DNA from: Methylocystis suflitae
Lineage (GTDB): Bacteria; Pseudomonadota; Alphaproteobacteria; Rhizobiales; Beijerinckiaceae
Reading direction: 5' to 3'
NCBI RefSeq assembly: GCF_024448135.1
Contig: NZ_JAMRYX010000102.1
Span: forward strand, 1-64,000
Length of the DNA: 64,000 nt
Part shown: in pieces, positions 18,112 to 26,658 of the stretch
Numbering within the stretch: the stretch's first letter is position 1
Layout: the number at the start of each line of letters is the position of its first letter
Program-made: the position numbers and the translations under genes
The notes under the pieces: model-generated
Databases searched by the model: none
What the model saw: the letters and a program-made list of their open reading frames with translations, nothing else
Told to the model about the DNA's origin: nothing

Positions 18112-19758
18112 ATGATGGTATCGCATGACTTTCAGCCGTCCCCCGACAGGAGTGATCGCGCGCTGCTTGCTTATGTACAGCAGGAGTTGAGCGCGCCTGC
18201 CGAGGCGATTGCCGGTTATGCCGAAATTTTGCTGGACGAGGCCGAAAGGAACGGTCACGGGGACTTTCGTGACGACCTTGAGAAAATCCACGCCGCCAGC
18301 CGTTCGCTGATTGATGTCATCGCGTCACTCGTCAGTCGGTCCCGCGCGCCGACGCGCGGGCCAGGCGAGGATTCCGAGGACTATCGTCGCCACTTGCGGC
18401 ACGATCTGCGCACGCCCATCAACGCCATCAAGGGATATGGCGAGATGCTGCGCGAAGACGCAGCGGGCATTGACGACGCGCAGGCGCTGGTCTCGGACCT
18501 CAATCGACTTTTAGAGGAAGCGTCGCGCCTGCTTGAGCGCATCGACGGCCTTGTCAGTTTTTCGCTCCCCGAGACCGAGGCGCCGGCCAAGGACGCCGAA
18601 GTCGGCGCGGGACACGTCTCCGCCATGGTCGCACATCGCTTCGTCGCCTCTGTGCAGCCGATCTCAGAAGGCGAAGCCGACAGTGTCGCCGTATTGCCGA
18701 GCCGCATCCTCGTGGTCGACGACAACGCGTCCAATCGCGAGCTTCTGAAGCGCCGTCTAGAACGACAGGGCCACTCTGTCGCACTGGCTGAAAATGGGTA
18801 TCGCTCGCTGGAAACGTTGAGGCAGGCGCCCTTTGATCTCATCTTGCTCGATCTGCTGATGCCGGATATCAGCGGGTTCGATGTCCTTTCGATCCTCAAG
18901 TCCGATCCTGCCTTGAGAGACATTCCGGTCATCGTGATATCGGCGCTGAACGAGATCGACTCCATCGTCAGATGCATCGAAGCGGGCGCCGACGATTATC
19001 TCGCGAAACCCTTCGATCCGGTGCTTCTTCGCGCGCGCATCGGATCGTCACTGGAGAAAAAGCATCTACGTGATCGAGAGCGCGAGGCGCTCGAAGCGTT
19101 GTGCATCGAAAAAGAGCGCTCCGAGCAGCTTCTCCTCAATATTCTTCCAGCGCCGATTGTCGCGCGCCTGAAGAGCGGCGAAACGGTCATCGCGGATCAT
19201 GTCGACGACGTCACGATTCTGTTTGCGGATTTCGTCGGCTTCACCGAGCTCTCTTCCAGGCTGCCGGCTCCCGAACTTGTTGGCGTATTGGGACGCGTTT
19301 TCTCGGCGTTTGACGGGCTCGCGCTCAAATTTGGCGTCGAGAAGATCAAGACAATTGGCGACGCGTACATGGTCGCCTGCGGGCTCTTCGGCAATCGGGA
19401 CGATCACGCGCACGCCGTCGCGGACATGGCGTTGGCTATGGCCGAAACTCTGGAAACACTCAACGATACATTGCCTGCGCCGCTCGAGATCAGGATGGGC
19501 ATGAACTCCGGCGACGTCGTTGCGGGCGTGATCGGCGCGCACAAGTTCATTTACGATATCTGGGGCGACGCGGTGAACATCGCGAGCCGGCTGGAGTCGA
19601 GCAGCCTGCCAGGCCGCATCCAGGTTTCACGTTCGACCTATGAGCATCTGTGCGGGGACTTCATTTTGACGCCGCGTGACAGCCTCGAAATCAAGGGCAA
19701 GGGCGCCATGGAAGCCTTTTTTCTGACCGGGAGACGGCAGGGTGCAGCTTCCCATTAA
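18112..19758 (+). CDS. HisKA-like/receiver/class III adenylate cyclase fusion
   Basis: 548-aa cytoplasmic protein. Residues ~15-155 hold two HisKA-like helical hairpins (ELSAPAEAIAGYAEIL and RHDLRTPINAIKGYGEML) with no ATPase domain. Residues ~200-320 are a receiver (VVDDNASNRE, LLDLLMPDISGF, AKPFDP). Residues ~365-545 are a class III cyclase with metal-binding Asp in LFADFVGFTEL and IGDAYM, the adenine-selecting Lys in EKIKTIGD, and the Asp/Asn/Arg set in YDIWGDAVNIASR. All catalytic positions appear intact, so cAMP production controlled by phosphorylation is expected. Start ATG 18112 (or 18115). Confidence 0.9.
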   Translation: MMVSHDFQPSPDRSDRALLAYVQQELSAPAEAIAGYAEILLDEAERNGHGDFRDDLEKIHAASRSLIDVIASLVSRSRAPTRGPGEDSEDYRRHLRHDLRTPINAIKGYGEMLREDAAGIDDAQALVSDLNRLLEEASRLLERIDGLVSFSLPETEAPAKDAEVGAGHVSAMVAHRFVASVQPISEGEADSVAVLPSRILVVDDNASNRELLKRRLERQGHSVALAENGYRSLETLRQAPFDLILLDLLMPDISGFDVLSILKSDPALRDIPVIVISALNEIDSIVRCIEAGADDYLAKPFDPVLLRARIGSSLEKKHLRDREREALEALCIEKERSEQLLLNILPAPIVARLKSGETVIADHVDDVTILFADFVGFTELSSRLPAPELVGVLGRVFSAFDGLALKFGVEKIKTIGDAYMVACGLFGNRDDHAHAVADMALAMAETLETLNDTLPAPLEIRMGMNSGDVVAGVIGAHKFIYDIWGDAVNIASRLESSSLPGRIQVSRSTYEHLCGDFILTPRDSLEIKGKGAMEAFFLTGRRQGAASH

Positions 19759-19827
19759 ATAGGCGCCGCCGGGCTGGGGTGTGAGCCGAGCGCTCTGCCC
19801 CCAAAGAATGAGACCTGCCTATTTTTT
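19758..19827 (+). terminator. Probable terminator after the adenylate cyclase gene
   Basis: AATAGGC (19758-19764) pairs with GCCTATT (19817-19823), followed by further T residues; the long loop contains its own GGGG/CCCC pairing. It overlaps the cyclase stop codon. Confidence 0.4.
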
Positions 19828-19836
19828 GATAGAGCC

Positions 19837-20025
19837 TTACGCCTTCGTCTTCCCCTTATGGACGCGCCCCTTGCTCGCGGGGCGCGCTTTTTTGCACAAG
19901 GATGGCGGTGACGTAATCTTGTGTTTCGGTCCGCTCTTAAAAGCCGCGTCTACTGCGCGATCGAACCGAGACCATGCAGATTCATCTGCCGCATCCTGGC
20001 CAAGTGATTTGGCGGTCCTTGTCAT
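19837..20025 (-). CDS. Small basic hypothetical protein
   Basis: 62-aa protein starting MTRTAKSLGQD with the segment SAWSRFDRAVDAAFKSGPKHK and a lysine-rich tail (RPASKGRVHKGKTKA). Short proteins of this layout, an acidic/amphipathic ERAVD segment followed by a basic tail, are common in Rhizobiales and are of unknown function; this is from memory. The Met at 20025 is chosen because the protein-like character begins there. A longer frame to 20115 is open but unlikely. Confidence 0.5.
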   Translation of the reverse strand: MTRTAKSLGQDAADESAWSRFDRAVDAAFKSGPKHKITSPPSLCKKARPASKGRVHKGKTKA

Positions 20026-20085
20026 GACCCGCAATCCCCATAAGCAACCAACGCCGCCGCCGTCAGATATTCCCATTCCTGGTCG

Positions 20086-20241
20086 ATGCAAGCGCAGCGT
20101 CGCCCATCTGTTCATGATTTCGCGGCCGCTAAATGGCTGGCGTCAGACGACGTCGCCGGCCGCCACGCCGCAATCGACGATTTCAACGCGCTCAAGGACT
20201 TCCCACACGCATTTTCCGGCGAGAAGCGAGGCGCCTCTTAA
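20086..20241 (+). CDS. Short ORF, possibly a small hypothetical protein
   Basis: 51-aa frame MQAQRRPSVHDFAAAKWLASDDVAGRH... ending KRGAS. Its composition is protein-like (HDFAAAKWLASDDVAGRHA) and it is closed by a stop codon 15 codons upstream of the ATG. No ribosome binding site is obvious and no family was recognised. It converges with the PPOX gene, overlapping by 4 bp. Confidence 0.3.
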   Translation: MQAQRRPSVHDFAAAKWLASDDVAGRHAAIDDFNALKDFPHAFSGEKRGAS

Positions 20242-20894
20242 GCCTCGCCCTTCGCGAGCAGATCCCCGTACGCGGCTTGGTCGATGACGCCGCCGGCGGC
20301 TTCAACACGCTCTCGATCAAAAGATGGAAGCGCCTCTTGAACGATGTCGATCCGTTTCCATCCCGGCAGTGGCGCTTCGTCTCCTTCTGCGGCGACATAT
20401 TTGGACTCGGCGATTTTTTGATAGCGATGAATGTAACGAGGACAATTCACCCACACGCTCTCGACCTCGACGCCGACGACAAATAGCGCGCCGGGGTAGG
20501 AAGCGAGGAGCGACGCTTCGCGCATGAGTCTTGCCTCGCCTTGCACACGAAGCCGGTTGGGCGTGACGAAATCGATGAAAAGCAGGCCGACCTTGCTCGT
20601 CTCCGCCAGATTTCCGGCCGAGTAAAACATGCCGTTGCCATCGAACCACGGGAAAACGAGCGCGCTTTGACCGACGACGCGAACGAAGCCCGGAGCGCCG
20701 CCCTTATAGGAGACCGTCGGACGACCGGCGGGATCGAGCGTCGAAAGAAAAAACATGTCGCGAGACTGGATGAATTCGATCTCATGGGGAGCAAATTCGG
20801 CGTGCATGACGCCGCCCTCCATTAAATCAGCGAGGCGGCGCGTATCGAATTCGTCTTGAAGCTTGCGGTGCTCGGCGCCGTAGAATTTTGACAT
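20238..20894 (-). CDS. Pyridoxamine 5'-phosphate oxidase-family FMN-binding protein
   Basis: 218-aa split-barrel flavoprotein of the PNPOx-like superfamily. The motifs FLSTLDPAGRPTVSYKGGAPGF, LVFPWFDGNGMFYSAGN and VGLLFIDF are typical of the large uncharacterised subgroup of general-stress/antioxidant-like FMN or F420 binding proteins, not the true pyridoxal phosphate biosynthesis enzyme. The C-terminal region CPRYIHRY is the usual subgroup signature. Monocistronic, minus strand; divergent from the methyltransferase gene. Confidence 0.85.
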   Translation of the reverse strand: MSKFYGAEHRKLQDEFDTRRLADLMEGGVMHAEFAPHEIEFIQSRDMFFLSTLDPAGRPTVSYKGGAPGFVRVVGQSALVFPWFDGNGMFYSAGNLAETSKVGLLFIDFVTPNRLRVQGEARLMREASLLASYPGALFVVGVEVESVWVNCPRYIHRYQKIAESKYVAAEGDEAPLPGWKRIDIVQEALPSFDRERVEAAGGVIDQAAYGDLLAKGEA

Positions 20895-21171
20895 CGATCT
20901 CTCTCCAACCGTTTGTCGAACGCGCGGAATTTTTTCAGCTCAAGGACGCCATGCCACAGACCGGCGCGGCGTCAATGATCAAGAGCCGCCGGATCGTGAC
21001 AAGCGAAAAATGCCTCGCCTCGATCAGGAAAATTGCCCGAGATGCGCGTCGGAGGCTTGGACGGCGGCCCTGTGTCTTATGATCCCGTTGGCGACATGCC
21101 CGCGGGGTTCAGAAGCGGACGTTCGGAGGTCTCAGGAACGCGAAGCGGCCCGAATCTGCTATGTCGCGGTC

Positions 21172-21885
21172 ATGGGTGATATCTATGGACGAGACCTCGC
21201 GGTCATCCACGTGGACGCCTTCGAGGCGCTCGCGGCGTCGGCGGCGGAAACCCTGCTGAAGGCGCTTTTTGAACGCGACCTTTCGGGACGGGTGCTTGAT
21301 CTTGGATGCGGCGCCGGTCCGCTGAGCCAACGCATCGGCCAGAGGGGTTTCCCCACCTGGGGGCTGGACATTTCGCCCGCTATGATCGCGCTGGCGCGCG
21401 AGCGCTTGCCGCGGGCCGAGCTCCACTGCGGCTCCGTGCTCGATGCGGATCTGCCGCAGGCTGTGGCCGTCGCAGCTGTGGGCGAGGTGCTCAACTATGC
21501 GACCGCGCACGACCCTGGCGGCCTGACGCACGTGTTCCAGCGCGTGTTTGAAGCCTTGGAGCCTGGAGGCGTGTTCCTCTTCGACTTGGCAGGGCCTAGG
21601 CGCGTGGGTGTTGGAGCGAGCTTCAAGGAGGCGGCGTCATGGGCCGTCGGCGTCGTGGCGACGGAAAGCGATGACCTACTCGTTCGAAAGATCACCACAT
21701 TTCGAGACCTCGGCGACAGCGCTTGGAGCCGCTCATTCGAAGAACATCGACTGCGACTGTGGCCAGCGGCGGGCGTGATGGAGAAGCTGGCCTCTTGCGG
21801 ATTCCGCGTGGAAGAGCTGCTGGGCTACGACGGCGTCGCGATGCCGCCATCTCTCCACGTCTATCTCGCGGTGAAGCCGAGTTAA
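21172..21885 (+). CDS. SAM-dependent class I methyltransferase
   Basis: 237-aa methyltransferase. Motif I VLDLGCGAGPLSQRI (about residues 41-55) binds SAM, followed by LDISPAMIALARERLP. The acceptor is not predictable. I start at ATG 21172 (MGDIYGRDLAVIHVDAFE); the frame is open upstream to 21010, where a CPRCASEAW segment occurs, but that part is not like the family and may be relic sequence. Flanked by unrelated genes, probably its own transcription unit. Confidence 0.8.
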   Translation: MGDIYGRDLAVIHVDAFEALAASAAETLLKALFERDLSGRVLDLGCGAGPLSQRIGQRGFPTWGLDISPAMIALARERLPRAELHCGSVLDADLPQAVAVAAVGEVLNYATAHDPGGLTHVFQRVFEALEPGGVFLFDLAGPRRVGVGASFKEAASWAVGVVATESDDLLVRKITTFRDLGDSAWSRSFEEHRLRLWPAAGVMEKLASCGFRVEELLGYDGVAMPPSLHVYLAVKPS

Positions 21886-22055
21886 CGTGCGTTCAAACTC
21901 CGGCGACGAAGCTGCGTTTGTTCGCATCGCGGGAGTGGCGAACGCCGACCCCTCCCGCCCGGCCGTCGCGCGAGCCTGAATTCACCGGCGGCAGCTGCGC
22001 GAGGCGGCAAATAAAATTTAGCCCCCTCTACGCCGTCGCGCCCTTCAAGAATCGC

Positions 22056-22925
22056 TCAGTCAGACGAACCGATGTTTGCGGCAACGCCGTTGAGCAAAGC
22101 AGTCGCCTCGTCCGGCAGATCGAGTTCGGTCGCTGAAAGATTCTCCCGCAGATGCGCGACCGACGCCGTGCCGGGAATCGGCAGAATATTGGGCGCGCGA
22201 CGAAGCAGCCAGGCGAGAGCGACCTGCATGGGCGTGGCGTCGAGATTCCGCGCGACATCGGATAGGGTCGAGGATTGCAGCGGCGTGAACCCGCCAAGCG
22301 GAAAGAAGGGCACATAAGCGACGCCGCCGCCGGTGAGTTCGTCGATGAGAGCGTCGTCGACCCGGTGCGCGAGATTATAGTGGTTCTGCACGCAGGCAAT
22401 TTTGCAGATCTCGCGACCTTCCGCGATCTGTGCGGGCGTGACGTTGCTGAGGCCGATGTGACGTATAAGCCCTTGCCGCTGAAGCTCCGCGAGCGTGGTG
22501 AGCGGCGCCTCTATCGAACCTTCCGCGGGGCCATGAGCGCTGAACATGACGCGCAGATTGACCACATCGAGCGCGTCCAGGCCGAGATTGCGCAGATTAT
22601 CATGCACCGCCAGCCTGAGTTCGTCGCGTGAGAAGGCTGGCCGCCATGAGCCGTCTGGGCCGCGCCGCGCGCCAATCTTGGTGGCGATGACGAGGTCATC
22701 CGGATAGGGATGCAGCGCCTCGCGGATCAACCGGTTGGTGACATGCGGACCGTAGAAGTCGCTGGTGTCGATATGGTTCACCCCAGATGCGACCGCTTCG
22801 CGCAACACGGTCAGCGCCGCATCATGATCTTTGGGGGGACCGAACGCTCCGGGTCCCGCGAGCTGCATAGCGCCGTAACCGAGCCGGTTCACGGTGCGGT
22901 CGCCGAGTGTGAACGTGCTGGTCAT
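22056..22925 (-). CDS. Aldo/keto reductase
   Basis: 289-aa NADPH-dependent reductase of the AKR superfamily, similar to the YdbC/oxidoreductase subgroup. The catalytic Asp53, Tyr58 (HIDTSDFYGP) and Lys83 (ATKIG) are present; the C-terminal cofactor loop PIPGTASVAHLREN is the subgroup signature. The start at 22925 (MTSTFTLGDR) is chosen over a much longer open frame because the family begins there. It is divergent from a TetR regulator 71 bp away that probably controls it. Confidence 0.88.
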   Translation of the reverse strand: MTSTFTLGDRTVNRLGYGAMQLAGPGAFGPPKDHDAALTVLREAVASGVNHIDTSDFYGPHVTNRLIREALHPYPDDLVIATKIGARRGPDGSWRPAFSRDELRLAVHDNLRNLGLDALDVVNLRVMFSAHGPAEGSIEAPLTTLAELQRQGLIRHIGLSNVTPAQIAEGREICKIACVQNHYNLAHRVDDALIDELTGGGVAYVPFFPLGGFTPLQSSTLSDVARNLDATPMQVALAWLLRRAPNILPIPGTASVAHLRENLSATELDLPDEATALLNGVAANIGSSD

Positions 22926-22996
22926 CACCTTGAACCTTGTTTCGTGCTGCTCACGCAAATATATGAAACATCCTTCACTTTCTGAATTCGCATTCC

Positions 22997-23692
22997 ATGA
23001 AGGCCGTCGCAACGACCCTAAGGCCCAGAAAAACCCCGGTTCAGGTCCGCTCGGCCGCGACCGTCGAAACGCTGCACATGGCGGCCATTCAGGTTTTGCT
23101 CCAGGGGGGCCTGAGCCGCTGTACGACGACCCGTATCGCCGAGCGTGCAGGCATATCGGTCGGAAGCCTCTATCAATATTATCCCAACCGCGACGCACTG
23201 CTCGCCGGCGTCCTCGAAAGGCATCTGGAGGGCGTCGCCAGCGCGGTCGAGCGCGCCTGCCACGAGCATCGAGGCCAACAACTATCGCAAATGGGTTCAG
23301 CCTTCGTCGTCGCTTTCCTGGCTGCGAAACTGCGCGACCCCGAGGAAGCGAAGGCGCTCTACGCCGTTGCGGAAGAACGGGGCGGCGCGGCGCTGGCCGC
23401 TCGCATGCGGACCCGCATAGCGGCGGCTGTCACGGCCATGCTGGCGAGCGCGCCTGACGCTCGATTCGACGATCCCGCTTTGGTCGCCAAGATCGCGCTT
23501 GGCGCTTTGGTCGGTCCGGTCCAAACCTTGCTCAAGGAAACTGCGCCGGCCCGAGTCACAGCGCGCCTCGAAAAGGAGCTTATCCTGCTCGTGACGGCGT
23601 ATCTCCAAGCGCATCAGTCCAAGCCCAAGCGCCGCAGCAAGCCGGCGGCGATCGCCAGACGCCATCAAAAATCGAAGGCCGTTGCGTCATAG
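22997..23692 (+). CDS. TetR-family regulator
   Basis: 231-aa TetR protein: N-terminal helix-turn-helix TTTRIAERAGISVGSLYQYYPNRDALL and a C-terminal ligand domain, then a lysine/arginine-rich tail (KPKRRSKPAAIARRHQK) that is longer than usual. Divergent from the aldo/keto reductase; likely represses that gene and itself. An A+T-rich stretch (AAATATATGAAACAT) lies in the shared 71-bp promoter. Confidence 0.87.
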   Translation: MKAVATTLRPRKTPVQVRSAATVETLHMAAIQVLLQGGLSRCTTTRIAERAGISVGSLYQYYPNRDALLAGVLERHLEGVASAVERACHEHRGQQLSQMGSAFVVAFLAAKLRDPEEAKALYAVAEERGGAALAARMRTRIAAAVTAMLASAPDARFDDPALVAKIALGALVGPVQTLLKETAPARVTARLEKELILLVTAYLQAHQSKPKRRSKPAAIARRHQKSKAVAS

Positions 23693-23758
23693 GCTGGTCG
23701 AACAGAACTGCGACTAACGCCGAGCTTCCTTTCTGAATTGACTCGCGCTCCCCAATAT

Positions 23759-24802
23759 TCAGAGACGGATGACGAGCTTGCCGAAGTGACGGCCGCTCGC
23801 GAGTTCGTCGTAAGCGGCTTGCGCCTCGTCGAACGCGAAGCTTCTGTCGATCACCGGCTTGATTCGATGCGCGACGAGGAAGGCGTTCATCGCCTCGAAC
23901 TGCTCGGCCGAACCGACATTGACGCCATCGATGGTTCCGTTGATCTGCTGAAGGCGGAAGAGGTTCGAGCGCGGCCCGAAGCCGGTGAAGACGCCGATCT
24001 GGGCGATGCGCCCCCCGGCGGCAAGCGCGCGTAGCGAACGGTCGAATGTGTCCGGCCCGCCGAGCTCGAGGATGTGCGAGACGCCGAGTCCATCGGTCAG
24101 CTTGCGCACCGGGACATCCCAGTCCGGCGTGGCGCGGTAGTTCACCGTCGCGAAGGCGCCGAGCGCCTCAGCGCGCTCGCGCTTCTCATCGGAGGAAGAC
24201 AGTACGATCGTTCTCGCCCCCACGGCGCGCGCAATCTGCAGTCCGAACAGCGCGACGCCGCCGGTTCCCTGCACCAGCAGCGTGTCACCGGCCGCTATGC
24301 CGCCGCGGACCACGAGCGCCTGCCAGGCGGTCAGGGCGGCGCACGGCAGGGTGGCGGCCTCCTCGACGCTCAGCTCGTTGGGAATGCGCACCAGCGAGGC
24401 TTCGGGAACAGCAATCAAATCAGCAAGCACGCCATCGGCATCGCCGCCGCCGAGCGCCGCGGGCCCATACGCCTCGCGATAGGCGCCAGCGACCCAATCC
24501 CGATAGAAGATCGGCGCGACACGATCTCCGACGCGCCAGCGCGTAACCTCCCTGCCGGTCGCCACCACGCGCCCCGCGCCGTCGGAGAGCGGGATCAGTC
24601 CCTCGCGCACGGCTCCGAGCTGGCCGCGCAGGATGAGCAGGTCACGATAATTGAGGCTCGCGGCTTCCACTCTCAATAGCACTTCGCCCGGCCCAGGCGC
24701 GGGCGCCACATCCTCGACCTGGCCGAGACGGCTGCCGCCATCGGTCGGAACGAGCCGGTAAGCGCGGCATGTCGCTGACAGCGATGCTGCTGCTCTGGTC
24801 AC
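23759..24802 (-). CDS. MDR-superfamily NAD(P)-dependent alcohol/quinone oxidoreductase
   Basis: 347-aa medium-chain dehydrogenase/reductase. N-terminal GroES-like domain (PGPGEVLLRVEAASLNYRD, LSDGAGRVVATG, VGDRV) and C-terminal Rossmann fold (GTGGVALFGLQIA). The lobe-zinc cysteines are absent, which points to the zinc-independent quinone oxidoreductase-like subgroup. Substrate unknown. Divergent from a TetR gene with inverted-repeat operators between the two. Confidence 0.86.
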   Translation of the reverse strand: MTRAAASLSATCRAYRLVPTDGGSRLGQVEDVAPAPGPGEVLLRVEAASLNYRDLLILRGQLGAVREGLIPLSDGAGRVVATGREVTRWRVGDRVAPIFYRDWVAGAYREAYGPAALGGGDADGVLADLIAVPEASLVRIPNELSVEEAATLPCAALTAWQALVVRGGIAAGDTLLVQGTGGVALFGLQIARAVGARTIVLSSSDEKRERAEALGAFATVNYRATPDWDVPVRKLTDGLGVSHILELGGPDTFDRSLRALAAGGRIAQIGVFTGFGPRSNLFRLQQINGTIDGVNVGSAEQFEAMNAFLVAHRIKPVIDRSFAFDEAQAAYDELASGRHFGKLVIRL

Positions 24803-24810
24803 CGTCTTCT

Positions 24811-24890
24811 CCCTTGGGATATTAAAATAGCGATCACTAGTTAAATACGCGATTGCGCGCCGGTCAAGATATTTTAATATCGATCGCTAT
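24811..24890. promoter_or_regulatory. Divergent promoter region with TetR-type operators
   Basis: Two related A+T-rich arms flank the 86-bp gap: ATATTAAAATAGCGATC (about 24817-24833) and ATTTTAATATCGATCGCTAT (24871-24890), which are largely reverse complements of each other (GATCGCTA / TAGCGATC cores). They lie next to the starts of the MDR gene and the TetR gene, as expected for an autoregulated divergent pair. Confidence 0.5.
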
Positions 24891-25512
24891 GAAAAAGATC
24901 GAAAAGCGACCCCGCGGGCGGCCGCGCGCACTCGACCGCGACAAGGCGCTGGAAACGGCGCTGCAGCTCTTCTGGCGGCATGGCTACGAAGGCGCCTCCG
25001 TCGCTGACCTGACCGCAGCCATGGGCGTGACCCCGCCGAGCCTCTACACCGCGTTTGGCAGCAAGGAGCGGCTCTATCGGGAGGCTTTGGACCGCTACGG
25101 CGCGTCATATGGCGCATTCACCGCCCGGGCGCTGGCTGAGGAGCCGACGGCGCGGCGGGCGGTAGAACGAATCCTGCAGGAGGCAGTGGCGGTCTATTCC
25201 GAAGGGCCGTCGCCGCGTGGCTGCATGCTGGCCAGCGGCGCCGTAACCTGCGCGCCCGAGCACGCCCTGGTGGTCGCGGATCTGTCCAAGCGAAGATTGG
25301 CGATCATCTCCGCGATCAAGGCGCGGTTCGATCGCGCCGTGATCGAAGGGGAGCTTGCGCCCTTGACCGACACGGAGGCGCTCGCGGCCTTCTATGCGGC
25401 GGTCGTTCAGGGCCTGTCGATCCAGGCGCGCGACGGCGTCGATCGCGACGTGCTGGAAGCCATCGCTGTGACGGCGCTCCGCGCTTGGCCTGACGCTGTT
25501 GCCGGTCGCTGA
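24889..25512 (+). CDS. TetR-family regulator (AcrR/ComR-like)
   Basis: 207-aa TetR repressor starting MKKIEKRPRGRPRALDRDKALE; helix-turn-helix ASVADLTAAMGVTPPSLYTAFGSKERLY. The C-terminal domain SPRGCMLASGAV resembles the TetR_C_16-like subgroup that senses reactive electrophiles or toxic alcohols in other bacteria (memory). Start ATG 24889 lies within the second operator arm, supporting autoregulation. Confidence 0.87.
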   Translation: MKKIEKRPRGRPRALDRDKALETALQLFWRHGYEGASVADLTAAMGVTPPSLYTAFGSKERLYREALDRYGASYGAFTARALAEEPTARRAVERILQEAVAVYSEGPSPRGCMLASGAVTCAPEHALVVADLSKRRLAIISAIKARFDRAVIEGELAPLTDTEALAAFYAAVVQGLSIQARDGVDRDVLEAIAVTALRAWPDAVAGR

Positions 25513-25551
25513 GGCGAAGGGCGGGCGGCCGATAGGAACGAACCACGAGCG

Positions 25552-25983
25552 TCAGTCGCTGACCAGATCCCTATAGGCCTCAAGCGCCGCGCGCTCTATC
25601 CAGCATTCTGCGAGGCGTCCGTTCTCGACACGCCAGATGGCGATCCCCGAAAACTTGACGGGGCGCCCATCAGCGGGAAGACCAAATATCCCGTTGTTGA
25701 AGCCCGAGCACATCCACCGCGAGACGACGCGATCACCCGCCGCATTGGCGAAGACCTCGAGGATTTCATTGCGGGCATTCCTGAGCCGAGTTTGAAAATC
25801 GCTCACCCACTGCCGGAAGGCGTCACGTCCGCGGATGGTCTTCGTGGCGGAATGGATCTCATAATCTTCCGTCATTAGCTCGTCGATCGCGCCGAGATCA
25901 TTGGCGGTACCATTCCATACCCGCGACAGAAAGGCTGTCGCCAGTTGCTCGGCTTGCCTTGAGGGGGTGACATCGTTCGGCAT
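25552..25983 (-). CDS. SnoaL-like (NTF2 fold) protein
   Basis: 143-aa NTF2-fold protein. The layout LxRVWNGTANDLGAIDELMTEDYEIH, TIRGRDAFRQWVSDF and IAIWRVENGRLAECW is the SnoaL-like/ester-cyclase pattern of small enzymes or ligand binders. No substrate can be given. Stand-alone on the minus strand, convergent with the TetR gene. Confidence 0.78.
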   Translation of the reverse strand: MPNDVTPSRQAEQLATAFLSRVWNGTANDLGAIDELMTEDYEIHSATKTIRGRDAFRQWVSDFQTRLRNARNEILEVFANAAGDRVVSRWMCSGFNNGIFGLPADGRPVKFSGIAIWRVENGRLAECWIERAALEAYRDLVSD

Positions 25984-26073
25984 GCACGCCCTCCTCTACT
26001 TCAGTCCGTTCTTCCCTGGATGAAGTCTCACTCTCGGCGCTTCCGCGCGCCGCCCGACCCGCAAGTCCCGCAC

Positions 26074-26436
26074 TCACTTTCGATCGACAGCGCCCCGTTT
26101 TTCGCGAGCCTTATGCACGCGCGACATGTTGGCCTCCGCCCATTCGCGGAGCGGATCGAGCACTGAATTCAGGCTTCGTCCGAGCGGCGTGAGTTGATAC
26201 TCGACGGTGACCGGCACCGTCGCGAAGGCGCGTCGCGTAATCAACCCATCCGCTTCCAGACTCCGCAGCGTTTGCGTGAGCATCTTTTGCGAGATGCCCT
26301 CGATTCGTCGTCTTAGCGCATTGAACCGCTGCGGGCCGGGTTCGAGCAAGCCCAGCACCAGCACCGCCCACTTGTCGCCTATCCGATCCAGCAGTTGGCG
26401 CGTCGGGCATTCAGCCGCGTAGGGGTTCCAGCGCAT
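26074..26436 (-). CDS. HxlR-family transcriptional regulator
   Basis: 120-aa winged-helix protein of the HxlR family (WAVLVLGLLEPGPQRFNALRRRI, QKMLTQTLRSLEADGLITR, VEYQLTPLGRSL). Cys10 in AAECPTRQLL is the N-terminal cysteine that serves as redox/electrophile switch in HypR and QorR-type members. Divergent from the SnoaL-like gene at 26659, with a perfect palindrome between them. Confidence 0.88.
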   Translation of the reverse strand: MRWNPYAAECPTRQLLDRIGDKWAVLVLGLLEPGPQRFNALRRRIEGISQKMLTQTLRSLEADGLITRRAFATVPVTVEYQLTPLGRSLNSVLDPLREWAEANMSRVHKAREKRGAVDRK

Positions 26437-26449
26437 CCTGCGATCCCTT

Positions 26450-26518
26450 GGTTACCATTAGGTACCTATACCACTTTCTAGTGCCTTCTTTCCAGATGTT
26501 ACCTAACCGCTTAGGTAA
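26450..26518. promoter_or_regulatory. Operator palindromes between hxlR-type gene and SnoaL-like gene
   Basis: TTACCTAA-CCGC-TTAGGTAA at 26499-26518 is a perfect 8-bp inverted repeat. A related, less perfect site (TTACCATTAGGTACC) lies at 26452-26466 close to the regulator start. Two TTACC/GGTAA sites in a divergent gap are typical of HxlR autoregulation. Confidence 0.65.
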
Positions 26519-26658
26519 TACTGACTGGCATGAACGCCAGTGCGCGCACGGGGATCGCTCGATGTTCCGTTTGCGGCCGGCGCCGTTGCGGCCCTTGTAT
26601 GCCTGCGCCTGCATCGTCCTTCACAACCGATGCGTTCCGATCAACACAGGAGACGAGA

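Noticed and set aside
21010-21171. N-terminal extension of the methyltransferase with CPRCASEAW
   Set aside because: Zinc-ribbon-like fragment not typical of this methyltransferase family; ATG 21172 gives a complete fold.
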